A DNA stretch of 64,000 nt from Lunularia cruciata (Eukaryota > Streptophyta > Marchantiopsida > Lunulariales > Lunulariaceae), in contig OX419756.1 of NCBI GenBank assembly GCA_948567375.1, positions 49,614,333-49,678,332 of the forward strand. The letters are read 5' to 3'. Within the stretch, counting starts at the first letter, position 1, and each line of letters begins with the position of its first letter. Below, in pieces: positions 18,868-29,859 of the stretch. A program made the translations under genes and the position numbers. Under the pieces are notes generated by a model. It ran no database searches. It was not told where the DNA came from and saw only the letters and a list, made by a program, of their open reading frames with translations.

Positions 18868-20260
18868 ATGGATGCACCGGGAGGACAATTTCCCGCACCT
18901 AGCTTTCTATTCTCAAATCCATTCCACATCAAGGTTATGTACATCCAGCATGAGAAGATGAGGGTATTGCTAGTTTATCACTTTGGTGCACAATTCATGG
19001 ACAGAGTGATGAACTCACCAAACCCGGTGATTCTACCTATGGTGATATATGACAGAGAGTGGGATTTGACAATCTACATTCTATTATGATATAATGGATA
19101 TGAATGTTCCAAATCCTCTCCCTTTCAACACTCAAGTAGAACCTCAACGAGTGATAGCGTCGGAGGTTCCAATGGTAGTTCCAATAGTTTGTGCACCTTC
19201 CAGAGTGATCATATTGACTCTGTATTGAAGAAGACATTAGCAATTGAGTGTTGCAGAAACCATAGATCTGCAATTGCAAGAGCTGGTGCAAGGAATGCAA
19301 GGCATGTTGAATGAATTTCAAGAGATTAAGAAGAAGAAGAAGAAGAAGAAGAGCCGTCTCAAAGAAGAAGAAGAATCATCACAAAACCCAGTACCTGCAA
19401 CTGAAGTACTTGGAGAGGCACCCGTGCCTACGAACCCTATCAACAATGAAGCCACATTGCTACTCCGGATGAAGAAGACCTGCAACATTGAGCCTTACAA
19501 GGAGCAACATACAATGGGAGTAGTGGAAAATTAGATCTCAAGAATGAATCAATATTTCCAATTGTTCTCAACAGAGATCACAGAGCATGCTGCAGGCGTG
19601 TTTGCATGTGGGTACTTGACTGATAAAGCCCTCACATGGTATGATGCTTGGGAACAATTCATGTTGGTTGAGAGAAAGGAGGTCACATGGACAGCAATGC
19701 AAGAAGGATTGTTGAAGAATTTCCAATTGGTGGATTCTATACAGATGGCTCGAACCCGACTATGAGGGTTGAGACAGAAGAATAGCATACAAGAGTATGT
19801 GGAGGCATTTCTGGATCTACAAGTTGCAATTACCAACATGAGTCCAGCAGAGGCTCTTGACAATTTCAAACAACGGTTGAAAGAGTGGATTTGCCAAGAA
19901 GTCATGGTGCAAAACCCTCGCACGGTATTTGAAGCAATTGCTTGTGCGCAGAGAATAGCAAGAGCATTAGGTGGAGGTGAAGGAGAAGTTCCACCTCAAC
20001 ATTATCGAGCAAAAATGCCACACATGGGTGGACCAGTATCGATGGAATTGGGCAACCTTTGATTCCAAGATCATGGAGCACGACCGCTTCAAGGCGAGCA
20101 TAGACGGGTAGAAGAACGAAGAGATGGAGCCCCACAAGGAGAAGGGACTCAAGGAGAACAACACCATTGTTACAATTATGGCCGTATTGGGCACATAGCT
20201 ACCAACTATCGCACTCATTTCCCTAGAGGCCCTCGGCCTTTGACAGGCAATCTTTGAACA
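18868..20260 (+). pseudogene. Gag of element C
   Basis: Fragmented frames run from an ATG at 18868. The Gag core includes FSTEITEHAAGVFACGYLTD, LTWYDAWEQF and the MRQKNSIQEYVEAFLDLQ region (19544-20062), with stops between fragments. A Lys/Glu repeat arises from AAG repeats at 19327-19352. The zinc knuckle near 20165 reads CYNYGRIGHIATNYRTH, with two knuckle cysteines replaced by Tyr. The exact start codon is uncertain. Confidence 0.82.
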
Positions 20261-20399
20261 ACATGTAGAGGCACATTGAAGAGGAGGAGGTGGAAATCAC
20301 TTCGGAAAACAAAGATCACCACTAAATGTACCTTGCGGCCTTAATGGCCCAATAAGAAAGTAGAGAAGCAAGGGAAGGAAGAAGACTAATGCACAAAGA

Positions 20400-20810
20400 T
20401 CCCGAAAGGAAACCTCACAATTGATTGTCGTGAATGGAACCCTAGAAGGTAATCAAGTGAGAGTATTAATAGATCCGGGAGCAATAGAGAATTTCTTGTC
20501 TCACTTTATTGCAATAAGATTGGGAATGGATCTAGAGAGAGATGGGAGAAGAAGTAGAGTTAAAAGAAGAAGAAGTAGAGTTACCTAATGGGCAAACAAA
20601 GAGGATTGAATCATTACCTAGACAGGTAACACTCTCTGTAGGAGAATATCATGAAGTAATTGAGTGGCGAGTGATACAGTTAGCTCATTATGATGCAATT
20701 TTAGGCATGCCATGGATGGAGCATTACAAACCTATGGTAGATTGGAGGAAGAAAGTAGTCACAGTAGAAAGTAGTAAGAAAGTAGTCAATCATTGGGGTT
20801 AAAGAAAAAT
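20400..20810 (+). pseudogene. Aspartic protease of element C
   Basis: The active-site motif reads LIDPGAIENFLSH where chromoviruses have DSGA or DTGA, so the Ser/Thr of the catalytic triad is replaced by Pro. Downstream come VTLSVGEYHEV and HYDAILGMPWMEHY, the conserved C-terminal protease motif, then a stop at about 20799. An in-frame KEEEVELP repeat near 20550-20590 is a local duplication. Proteolysis by this copy is unlikely. Confidence 0.85.
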
Positions 20811-20878
20811 CACACATGTAGAAACTGCCTCTATATGTCATAGGGACGGCAACTGTCTGTAAGACCGATAGATGTTTC

Positions 20879-22320
20879 ATGGGTCTAATAAGAGAAGTCC
20901 AGAGTGCACAACTTGATGGACAAATTCTTGAGAAATTGAAGGATGTGGTGGATGAGTTTCAAGATGTCTTTCCCGATGATCTACCCTCAAGATTACCACC
21001 AAAAAGGCGAGTAGATCACAAAATTGAGACACTCCAGAGGAAGACACCTCCTTGTAAGGCCCCATATCTCCTATCACCTCATAAGTTGGAGGAGTGTAAG
21101 ACTCAAATTGAGGAGATGCTGCAAAAAGGGTTCATCCAACCTAGCGTATCACCATATGGGGCCCCTATCTTGTTTGTGAAGAAGAAGGATAGTACAATGC
21201 GCATGTGCATTGACTATCAAGGTCTCAATCAACAAATAGTGAAGAACAAATACCCCTTACCTTGCATGGATGACCTCTTTGATCAACTCCATGAAGCGAG
21301 ATACTTCACCAAATTGGACTTGCGGAGCGGTTACAATCAAATCCGAATTGGAGAGGAGGATGTGTATAAAACTACCTTTCGAACCAGGTATGGCCACTTT
21401 GAGTATCTTGTGATGCCTTTTGGCCTCACCAATGCACATGCCACTTTTATGAGTCTAATGAATGACACATTTTTTCCATATTTGGATAAGTTTGTTATCA
21501 TCTTCTTGGACAATATCTTAGTATATAGTAGCACGATGACAGAATACAAACAAAATCTACAAGAGGTCCTCCAGATTCTAAGATAGAATCAATTGTATGC
21601 CAAAATCTCAAAGTGTGAATTCGGCAAGTTTGAAGTAGACTACTTGGGGCATAGAGTAAGTGCAAAGGGCATTCAAGTATTGACGGATAAAATAGAGGTC
21701 ATTCAAAAATGGAGTGCCCCAGAAGATCAGACTCAACTTAAGAGCTTCTTGGGGTTGATGGGATTCTATCATAGATTTGTCAAGGACTTCTCCAAGGTTG
21801 CATAGCCTTTAACGGCACTACTTGGCAAGGGGAAGAAGTGGACATGGAGAACTACACAAGAGTTGGCCTTTCAAGAATTGAAAGCCACCTTGCTACATGC
21901 ACCAATCTTGAAGTGGTATGACCCAAAACGTCCAATCAAGTTGGCTATAGATGCATCAGGCGTAGCAATAAGAGCAGTCCTACAACAAGAGTGGCATGAC
22001 GGATGGCATCCAATTGAATATTTCTCTTGAAATTTGTTATTGGTAAAGCGCAACTAGCACACCATAGAACAAGAAGAGTTGGTGATCATTTTGGCAACCA
22101 AGCATTGGAAGCACTATCTAGGCGAGAAGGCATTTGTAGTAGAGACAGACCACAAACCTCTAGTCTACCTTGAGACGCAAAAGGATCTATCTCATTGCCA
22201 AATTTGGTAGGCAAAGTGGCGACAATGCTTTAACATGACAATCACCTACGTGGAAGGTAAGAAGCAACTTGCAGATGCATTCACCCGCATGCCAATGGCA
22301 AACAACTTGGTGGTAGAGGT
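20879..22320 (+). pseudogene. Reverse transcriptase and RNase H of element C
   Basis: RT motifs are [52 protein letters not shown] and [15 protein letters not shown]. The catalytic box reads FLDNILVYS, whose second Asp is Asn, which should abolish polymerisation. The frame stops at 21584. The thumb (CEFGKFEVDYLGHRVSAKGI) resumes at 21593, then stops near 21803. RNase H has LAIDASGVAIRAVLQQ, a stop at about 22028, EQEELVIILATKHWKHYL and VETDHKPLVYL. The end ADAFTRMP marks the RNase H to integrase link. Confidence 0.92.
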
Positions 22321-23782
22321 TAAGATTAACCCTAAATTCTGGTCAGAGCTTCTGGCTGCTACAAAAATTGATCCACAGATTGTAGAAGCGCAATCATCCA
22401 AAGGTATCACCAACACCCAAGGACTCACCTTTTGGGATGGCAGATTATGGATACCAAATGTCCCAGAATTACGCACTACCATTCTAGCGGAATATCATGA
22501 TTTGGCCATTGCAGGTCATGAGTGGACAAGACCTTGGATGCAATCAAGCGCCATTACTATTGGCCCAAGATGAGCAACAATGTGATGGACTACGTGCACA
22601 GCTGCCTACTTTGTCAACAAAACAAAGCTTCTAATCAAGCTCATGCAGAGCTCCTTCAACCTCTCCCCACTCCTACCAAACATTGGGAACAAGTGAGTAT
22701 GGATCTTGTCTGTGAATTACCCAAGACCACCTCAAGGTTTGACTTCATTGTGGTCTTTGTGGACCAATCAGCAAAATGATTCATGTACAACCTACCACCA
22801 AGGAGGTGACTGCTCCACAACTAGCTCAATTATACTTAGACGCAGTCTTTGCTCACCATGGCTTGTCTAGATACTCATCACCGATAGAGGCACCCAATTC
22901 ATCAGTCTATTTTGGTGAACACTCTTTGGTTTCTTCAAAACCAAGTTGGCCATATCCACAGCTTACCATCCACAAACAGATGGCCAAACAAAGTGGGCTA
23001 ATCACATGAATGAAGACATGCTACACGGCTTCACCTTAGAAGAGCAAGAGAGGTGGGACACCCTACTCCCGTTGGTGGAATTTGCTTACAACAATTTGGT
23101 GAATGCGTCCACCCAAGTCACTCTGTTCTTCCTCATGTATGGTGAACATCCCTTCATACCTTCTAGCTTGATGAAGATCCGTCCAATGGCTACCAAGGTT
23201 GATGCAGTCAACACATTTGTTTCTAGAATCCAACAACGTGCGGAGAGAGCCAAGCACAAATTACAGATTGTGCAAAATCGACAGAAGCAGTATGTTGATG
23301 TACACCGTAGGCACATGGAGTTCAATGTTGGGGATCAAGTGTGGCTATCAACAACCAACCTCACATTGGTTGGACCTCGTAAGCTCAAACCTCGTTTCAT
23401 TGAGCCTTTCTTGATTCTTCATCGTGTCGACGTTGTGGCCTATCACCTTGAGCTACCACCACACATGAAGATCCATCCAATGTTCCATGTCTCCCTACTA
23501 TGCAGATATGCTCCCCGATCAGGCCAAGGTCATTCCACACAAGACATTCAACCTTGTCCGACACTCATTGATGGCATAGAGGAATATGAAGTGGAGCGGA
23601 TTCTCCAAAAATGCATGTGTGGTACTCGCCATCCGTGGGTGGACTATCTAGTACAATGGAAAGGTTACCTCTCCCCCCCCCCCTATGAAGCAACCTGGGA
23701 GCCTGCTGTCAATTTGACACATGCACCGGTGTTGGTGCAAGCATTTGAGCAACAATTGCACAACGAGGATGTTGCGTCTTAA
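22321..23782 (+). pseudogene. Integrase and chromodomain of element C
   Basis: The zinc finger spans HDLAIAGHE...CLLCQQNKA. The core begins WEQVSMDLVCELP and FIVVFVDQSAK. Frameshifts near 22775 and 22950 interrupt it before ISTAYHPQTDGQTKWAN, where the expected catalytic Glu after TDGQT is Lys. The GPY/F-like part contains GPRKLKPRFIEPFLIL and HPMFHVSLLCRY. The C-terminus (about 23580-23740) is a chromodomain: EYEVERILQK, YLVQWKGYLSPPPYEATWEP. A poly-C run there encodes PPP. The stop is at 23780-23782. Confidence 0.92.
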
Positions 23783-23793
23783 AAGGAGAGGTC
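23781..23793 (+). other. Polypurine tract of element C
   Basis: AAAAGGAGAGGTC lies between the integrase stop and the 3' LTR start at 23794. Confidence 0.7.
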
Positions 23794-25236
23794 TGTAATA
23801 CCAAGAGCTAGCCATATGATCTAGATGTGAAATTCTGTTTGGTAACATCTAGAATGATGTTATACATGATGTTCAAAATAGATGAGATATAAGTATCACC
23901 AAAAGAGTACTTCTACTAATAGGGCAGAAACCAAAATAAACTTCAGAACCTTAGAACCTTAGAACCAATAGCTAGACATATGATTTAAAGGTGAGAATTG
24001 GTTTGGTAACATCTTGGAGGATGTTACACATGATGGACTAAAAAGATGAGAAAGAGGTATCACCAAAGGGGGACTTCTACTAATAGAGTAGGAATCGAAA
24101 TATGCCTAAAATCTTTGAAGGCAATTTTGGAGGCCTAAACGGATGAATTAGGCCTCAAAAATATGCACATTCCCCCCTCCCAAGCGGAGGAAAGGCTGGC
24201 CTTCCCTCCCCCACATTTTGTCTCATCAAGAGCTTTCCAATGGTACCTTACGTGATTCTGAGATTCCTACAAGAATATTCCCTAAAAGATTCCCTCTAGT
24301 CAAAGCTTGTTTGACCAACTAGATATGACCTGTGAGCCGGCCTGTCTCTCACTCAGGATGAACTTCTGATGGCTATTATAGTAGCGCACCATGGACTAAG
24401 AAGGCAAGGAACCCGAACTCCATCATACTCCTCCAAGGCTAACACTCCAAGGCTCAAGACATTGCTCAATAGAGAACTCAATGAGAAAGAGATAGTTGCA
24501 AATGAAAGGATGATGAGTACCTCCTCACCCCTTGTTTATATACTTGTGAAATAGTTACGTACCAAAGTTACTAATTACCGCAGTAACTCAAGTTACTAGA
24601 CTAAAAGTCAAGTAAAGTCAAAAAGTAAAAAGGAATATCCATTCACATCGGCATATTCCCCTAAGCATGTGGTCTTATCTTGACCCAACCACTAAGTCAA
24701 AGGATTCCTTCACATGGGCTATCCTTGGACTATAGAAGAATCCAAAACAAAAAGGCTTGCGAGCCCAAGAGTTCTCAACTCTTTCCTCAAAGCCAAACAC
24801 CTAGGAATAATACCAAGTCAACGCACTAAAATCCAAAATAGTGGTGCTCATCTTTTCTACTTCCTCTAAAGTAAGGTCCCCTTTATCTTAGCTATGACTA
24901 ACTTTAGCTAACCATGACTAATATAGAACCATCCTTTATCTCTATCTAAATAATATCTCTTAAGTACTTGTAATACCAAGCTAAATATCACAATACCACA
25001 CACATGCACAAATGGGTGTTACAGACCTAGACCAGACATGTTACCCATCTGAGTAAGTAATCCAAGGGTGGAGCTTGCTGACATGTTACCTATCTATGTG
25101 TCTAATCCTATGGTGGAGCTTCCTTGGAGGAGATCCTCTTTGTCTATATAATAAAGAGAAGGTGCTCCTTTGGGGCATCAAATGTTTGAGTTTGCAATCT
25201 GTGTTTTCTCTCTTCTCTTGTCCTCAAAGTATTACA
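23794..25236 (+). repeat. C 3' LTR (interrupted by a solo B LTR)
   Basis: Has the same termini as the 5' LTR. Removing 24331-25023 and one GACC copy leaves about 746 bp, matching the 742-bp 5' LTR. Differences include TTAGAACCTTAGAACC against TTAGAACC and scattered substitutions. Confidence 0.93.
24331..25023 (-). mobile_element. Solo B LTR inside the C 3' LTR
   Basis: A complete 693-bp B LTR in inverted orientation (TGTGAGCCGG to GGGTGTTACA), flanked by GACC on both sides (24327-24330 and 25024-25027). The intact C 5' LTR reads ATAGGACCTAGACC at the same point. A solo LTR usually results from recombination between the two LTRs of a full insertion. This is the youngest layer of the nest. Confidence 0.95.
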
Positions 25237-25241
25237 AAATG

Positions 25242-26687
25242 TTGCAATGTATAATGGTCAACATAGAAGACAAACTCGTATCCTAGTAGGTAGTTGCAAA
25301 ATTTCTTGCAGGCATACACCATTCCGAGTGCTTCTCTTTTAGTTGTCAAATAGTTCTTTTCAGAAACTGAAAGTTGTCGGCTGGCATAATACACCTAGTA
25401 GTCCTTCTTCTTCTCGTCCTTCTGACTTAAGACAACACCAATGGCCATGGACAAAGTGTCCACATATACATGAAAAGGGACGTCCCAATTTGGGGCCCTC
25501 ATAATTGGTGCTTCAACTTGTTTCTTCTTCAACACCTGGAAAGCTTCCCACAGATAGTCTTTGGATTTCTTCAAAAGCTTTGTAAGGGGTGCAACAAGCA
25601 CCGCATAGTTTGACACAAAGCGCCTATAGTATACGATATGTCCCAAGAAGGCTCTCTGCTCCCGGATGTTCTTCGGGGATTCCAAAGCTCCGATTACTTT
25701 AACCTTCTCGACATTGACTTCAATACATCGGCTTGACACTCGATGCCCCAAAAGAATTCTCTCCTTCATTGCAAAGAAGCATTTCTCCGGGTGTAATGAC
25801 AAGCCGGCAAAACAATACCTTTCAAAATTTTGGTGAAGGTAATCCAAATGTACATCTCTTTGCCCAAATACACAAAAATCATCAATGAATACTTCCACAA
25901 ATTTGTGCAAGAAATCTTTGAAGATTGAATTCATCATCCGTTGGAAACTAGCAAGAGCATTACACAAACCAAAGGGCATTTGATTGTAAGCAAAAGTGCC
26001 CCAATTGGTCGTGAATGTAGTTTTATCCTTGTCCTCTTCTCAAATGGATACTTGATTGTACCCTGAAAATCCATCAAGAAAGCTATAACAAGGGTGACCA
26101 GCTACTTGGTCTAGAATTGTATCGGTAAAAGGCAAGGGATGATGATCCTTCCTTGTGATTACGTTCAACTTACAAAAGTCTTGGCACACTCGGATCTTCC
26201 CTATTTTCTTCTTTGGGACAATGATAATGGGGGAGATCCATTCATTGCTTAAGACACGGAAGATGATTTTGGCCCCTAAGTACTTATCAATTTCATCTTT
26301 CACCAAAAGAGAGTACTTTGGGTTCAGACGGTATTGTCTTTGCCAAACCAGAACTACACCTTCAACCAGATCAATCCGGTGTTCTCCAAATTCTTGTGGA
26401 ATACCCGGCATTTGATCAATAGACCATGCAAATACATCCTGGAATTCTATAAATAGGGCAGTGTATCCTGTCAACTCCTCCAAAGTGACTGTCTTCAAAA
26501 AATTTAAAATTTTCCCTTTAGTCAAGACAACATCTTGACAGTCATTGGGGTTGATGACTCCTTCAACGTGGCTTACTTGGCTTAACCTGAGGCAAGCTGC
26601 CATCAAACCCCCTTCCTCCAAGTCAGGTTCACCCGAGGCGAGGTCATATAGATCTTCATCTTCAACATCCACCTTGTCACATTCCAA
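25242..26687 (-). pseudogene. Reverse transcriptase and RNase H (5' part) of element A
   Basis: Read from 26687 leftward: a linker, RT entry (EHRIDLVEGVV, WISPIIIVPKKKIGKIRVCQ, FCKLNVITRKDHHPLPF, FLDGFSGYNQVSI), a stop and small gap near 26040, then MPFGLCNALASFQRMMNSIF, the catalytic FIDDFCVFG, the thumb LSLHPEKCFFAMKERILLGH and GHIVYYRRFVSNYA. RNase H starts VYVDTLSMAIGVVLSQ (TLS where DAS is usual) and continues through YYASRQLSVSEKNY to 25242, where element C cut it. The RT catalytic Asp pair is intact. Confidence 0.92.
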
Positions 26688-27180
26688 GTAATTGTCTTGG
26701 ACTTCGTCTTTGGATTTGTCTGAGGACTAAGACAATGAGTCTTTGGATTTGTCCTCATCTTCTGACAAACTAGTTTCCCCAAGTTGGGGAACTTTTGTCC
26801 AACTCACAATCACCAACTTCTGGTCTTTGGACGAAATGTCCTTGAACCTTAATTTCTGCTGATGCCAATCCACCACAACTTGGGCATTGTACAACCAGGG
26901 TCTTCCGATCAATAGAGGGTAACCAGTCTTAGTCACTAGCCGCAACACAATGTAGTTCAGCTTGAAAGGCACCCCTCCAATGATCATGGTAATGTTTGAC
27001 AGCATGCCCAAAAGCCATCTCCTGGTTTGGTCTACAAATTTCAAAACTCGGGGTGTCGGCTCAAACATATGATACCCCTGTCAATTTGCAGTATCCTTGG
27101 TCATGACATTCACACCAGAACCCAAATCTATGGGTATCAATGTGATCATGCACCCTGCAATCTCCGCATCAACCTTGGGA
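26688..27180 (-). pseudogene. Aspartic protease of element A
   Basis: The N-terminal catalytic motif at the end of the preceding frame reads PIDLGSGVNVMTK, with DLGSG in place of DSGSG. After a stop near 27081, frame 26727-27068 carries the body and the conserved end TGYPLLIGRPWLYNAQVVVD, then an acidic tail (SLSEDEDKSKDSL). The order Gag, protease, RT on one strand fits Ty3/gypsy. The same protease end is recognisable in relic H near 57040-57230. Confidence 0.86.
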
Positions 27181-28480
27181 GATCCCAGATCTTCTTGTTC
27201 AATACGATAAATAGCGGGCAGGTCCTTCTTTGACATCAACCTTACCTTCTTAAGGACCAAATTCAGCTGCTTCTTGTATAGCTTATTGTCTTCCCACAAT
27301 TGCTTGAATGTAATGTTGGCATTTGTGGCTGCCAAATCTGCTACAATATCATATTGGGGCACTCCTCCCAATTTGACCGTCTTTGCCTTCGACTTTGGGT
27401 TTGAAGTCTCTCCATGTTCAATTTTGACTTCAAGATGTTTTAAAATGGTGACAGGATTGCTAGTGGCCTTAACCCGAGGTTCCTTGGGTTGACCCACCTC
27501 GGCTTGGATCAGACCCTTTACTTTGGATCGGGTATCCACCGGAAAAATTGGAGGCTTCGTCTTTGCTTCCTCCTCCAAACTCAGTTCCGGAGTTCTTAGT
27601 ATCGCCTCCTTAAGTTCCTTCTGCAAGGCTTTAGCTTTGGCTTTAGCAAGGATCTTTTCCTCCTTGGCAAAAAGAATTGCCTTTGGGCACAGTCTCTTTG
27701 TCTTTCTAGAAGATGACGGGGTCGTACTCAGCTCTTCGGGATCATGCTTCTTCTTACTTGCACGTGTCTCAACTTTCAAAATTGCAAGGTCCAACCATTC
27801 CCCTTCCAAGGCCGGACTCCCTTCCTGAGGTCTCTCCTCCTCAAGTGTTATGCAATTTACATTTGTATCTCCCTTTGCTTGAAGCGCTGCACGCTCCGTG
27901 GGAGTTTGTACATATTTTACATGCGGCTTCGGGTTCGGTGGGTGAGGGCATTGGTTGCCCGTATGGCCTGATCCTTTACAGTTTCCACACAAGGGAACGT
28001 ACCCAATTTGCCTTCTTGGCTCCGGACAGTTTGGAGACTATTGTCCCATCGAGCCACAATTATAACATGCCCAGGTGCAACACTCTGAGGTTGATTTTGG
28101 TTGCTCATCGGTGGTCTTCATGGAGGAGCATTGGGGTTATACTCCCTTGGTCCATACCTTGGACCTTGATACAATGTGCTAGCCTGAGGCTATACCTCTT
28201 GGGTTTGGTACATAGCCTCTTCTTCCTCTTCTTGGTTCCATCTCGGAACCCAATCAATCTATTGCATCAGGAATGCATTACGAGTATTGCATTCTGTGTT
28301 TGCATGGCCCAACTTGCCACATGCGGTGCACCATACATTTGATCTACCAAATGCAGGGGCCTTCCTTTTGTCTTTAGCCCCAATCATTTGGATCTTCAAA
28401 TCCAAAAACTCCTTGATGAGAGCGTCCAGCTTGGTATCCGCCTTATGTACACTCTTTGTTGGAGGAGTCATTGGTTTCTT
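27130..28480 (-). pseudogene. Gag C-terminal region of element A (two zinc knuckles, Lys/Glu linker)
   Basis: Moving downstream on the minus strand, the first knuckle is CTACGKLGHANTEC (about 28310-28355). A second, CGNCKGSGHTGNQC, opens the frame ending at 27081. A long Lys/Glu/Pro linker follows (EEKILAKAKAKALQKELKEA) and leads into DIVADLAATNANITFKQLW. That last motif is the conserved stretch found before protease in several plant Ty3/gypsy families. The frame between the knuckles is broken near 28030-28250. Confidence 0.83.
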
Positions 28481-29790
28481 ACTCCCACGTCTTCTTACTC
28501 ATCTTGGCTTTGATTCTTCTTCGGATTCCAAAGAAGAGCTTGAAGACATGGAGGATTCCTCCGACAAAGGGGATGTACTGCGAGAAGCTCTCCTTCTAGG
28601 CTTCTTGCCTTTCTTCTCCCAATTTATTCAATTGCCGGTAGAGTGAGAGTGAGCCGCCTTGTAGCGGGCGACATGTTTGAGTACCTTGTCAAGGGAAGTT
28701 ACGTTCCTCTCCCTTGCAAGGATTTTGAATCTTTGGTGAAAGTCCTCCTAAGAACCAAGTAATGACTTGGGCATTGGAGTAACCCACCACCCCCGATTGC
28801 TTTGGGACTCGGTTCAAGAGTGCCATGAACCACTTAGAGTAGTCTCTCAACTTCTCCTTCTTGCCTTGGTCTAAATCATTGAGTGCCACAAAGACACTCG
28901 TATCGTAATCAACCTCCCGGAATTGTTCAAGGAAGTTGTTTCTCAAGTCTGCCTAATCTGCCGGTATGAACCCCTTCTGGGTCACATGGGTGTACCAACT
29001 CCAAGCTTTCTTTCAGAGCAGACTTGGGAAAATTTGCAGTCGATCCGCCGAGTCATGCTCCTTGTTAGCAAAGGAGATGACTTCAAATTCTTTGATGAAT
29101 TCATCAAGGTCTTTGTCTTGTCTTGTCCCCTTATAGGCATGTTGGATGACAGGCAACAAAGTCATCATTTGATGCAATGGGACTGGCTAGGGTAGATTTG
29201 AACTTGATGGAACCAAGGAATTGGCTAGAATTGACGCCATGTTGTCAGCCCAAGGATTCCAATTTGTCAAATTCAAGGTAGGGTCTTCTTCAACAATTTC
29301 TTCTATAAGGGTGTCAACTTCAACCCGGTTGGAAGACTCAGGCTCAACACCTTTGATGTGTTCTTCAAAATTCCTTCGGGACAACCGAGGAATCATTTGT
29401 AGAAGATGTTGACACTCTTCTTCCGTCAATGTCTGTGCTGTCTTTTCTCAAACAAAGTTCTTTAAGGATGCGACTTCCTTTACAGCTATAAGGGAAGTTG
29501 GTGTATTGGACCGTAATGCATATGTTTGGCTACTCGAGTCTTTCTTCTTCTTGGACGAAGAGGGAGATGCGAAGTAGCCTTGCCAACCGCCTTTGTGTTT
29601 CTTGTGGTCAAGTTCTTGTAGTGCTTCTTGCACTTCATGAACAAGTTGAAAGTCCAACACCTCTCATTCAGTTTTGTCAAAAGTGGATAGGACTTTCAAA
29701 TAATCATCTTCTTCATGCTGCAATGCTCGTCTTTAAACTCTCTCTTCCCGTTGTTCTCCCGATGCAGACATTCATATTGCTTTGATACCT
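28481..29790 (-). pseudogene. Gag N-terminal region of element A
   Basis: The Gag core frame is 28689-28946, with VALNDLDQGKKEKLRDYSKW and YSNAQVITWFLGGL, the region that forms capsid. Upstream frames are 29187-29429 (acidic, NWNPWADNMASILANSL) and 29448-29660 (EVQEALQELDHKKHKGGWQG, then a Ser/Lys run). Stops and frameshifts separate all three. Relic H at 54090-55100 shows the same order, which confirms that they form one Gag. Confidence 0.8.
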
Positions 29791-29834
29791 AGTTTCAGAT
29801 TTGGCTTCGTATTCTTCCACTTCCGAGATTTGTA

Positions 29835-29852
29835 TCCCCGGCAGCGGCGCCA
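29835..29852 (-). other. Primer-binding site of element A (tRNA-Asp)
   Basis: The plus strand here reads TCCCCGGCAGCGGCGCCA, identical to the 3' end of plant tRNA-Asp (TCCCCGGCAACGGCGCCA) except for one base. On the element strand it is the complementary primer site, seven bases from the LTR edge at 29860. The tRNA sequence is from memory. Confidence 0.85.
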
Positions 29853-29859
29853 AAAATCA

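Larger units (their letters stand above)
17986..25236 (+). mobile_element. Element C: plus-strand Ty3/gypsy chromovirus
   Basis: Two LTRs (17986-18727 and 23794-25236, the latter enlarged by a solo B LTR), a Met-initiator primer site, gag, protease, RT, RNase H, integrase and a C-terminal chromodomain all lie in plus orientation between perfect AAATG duplications. The chromodomain defines a chromovirus, a clade that commonly targets modified histones. Several frameshifts and stops, and altered catalytic residues, show the copy is inactive. It inserted into element A after A was in place, and later received a solo B LTR. Confidence 0.95.

Noticed and set aside
27713..28342. Plus-strand frame of 209 codons over the A gag region
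   Set aside because: Antisense to the Gag linker and knuckles of element A, with no domain of its own.
28287..28646. Plus-strand frame of 119 codons
   Set aside because: Antisense of the Gag knuckle region of A; the CCHC motif is on the minus strand.
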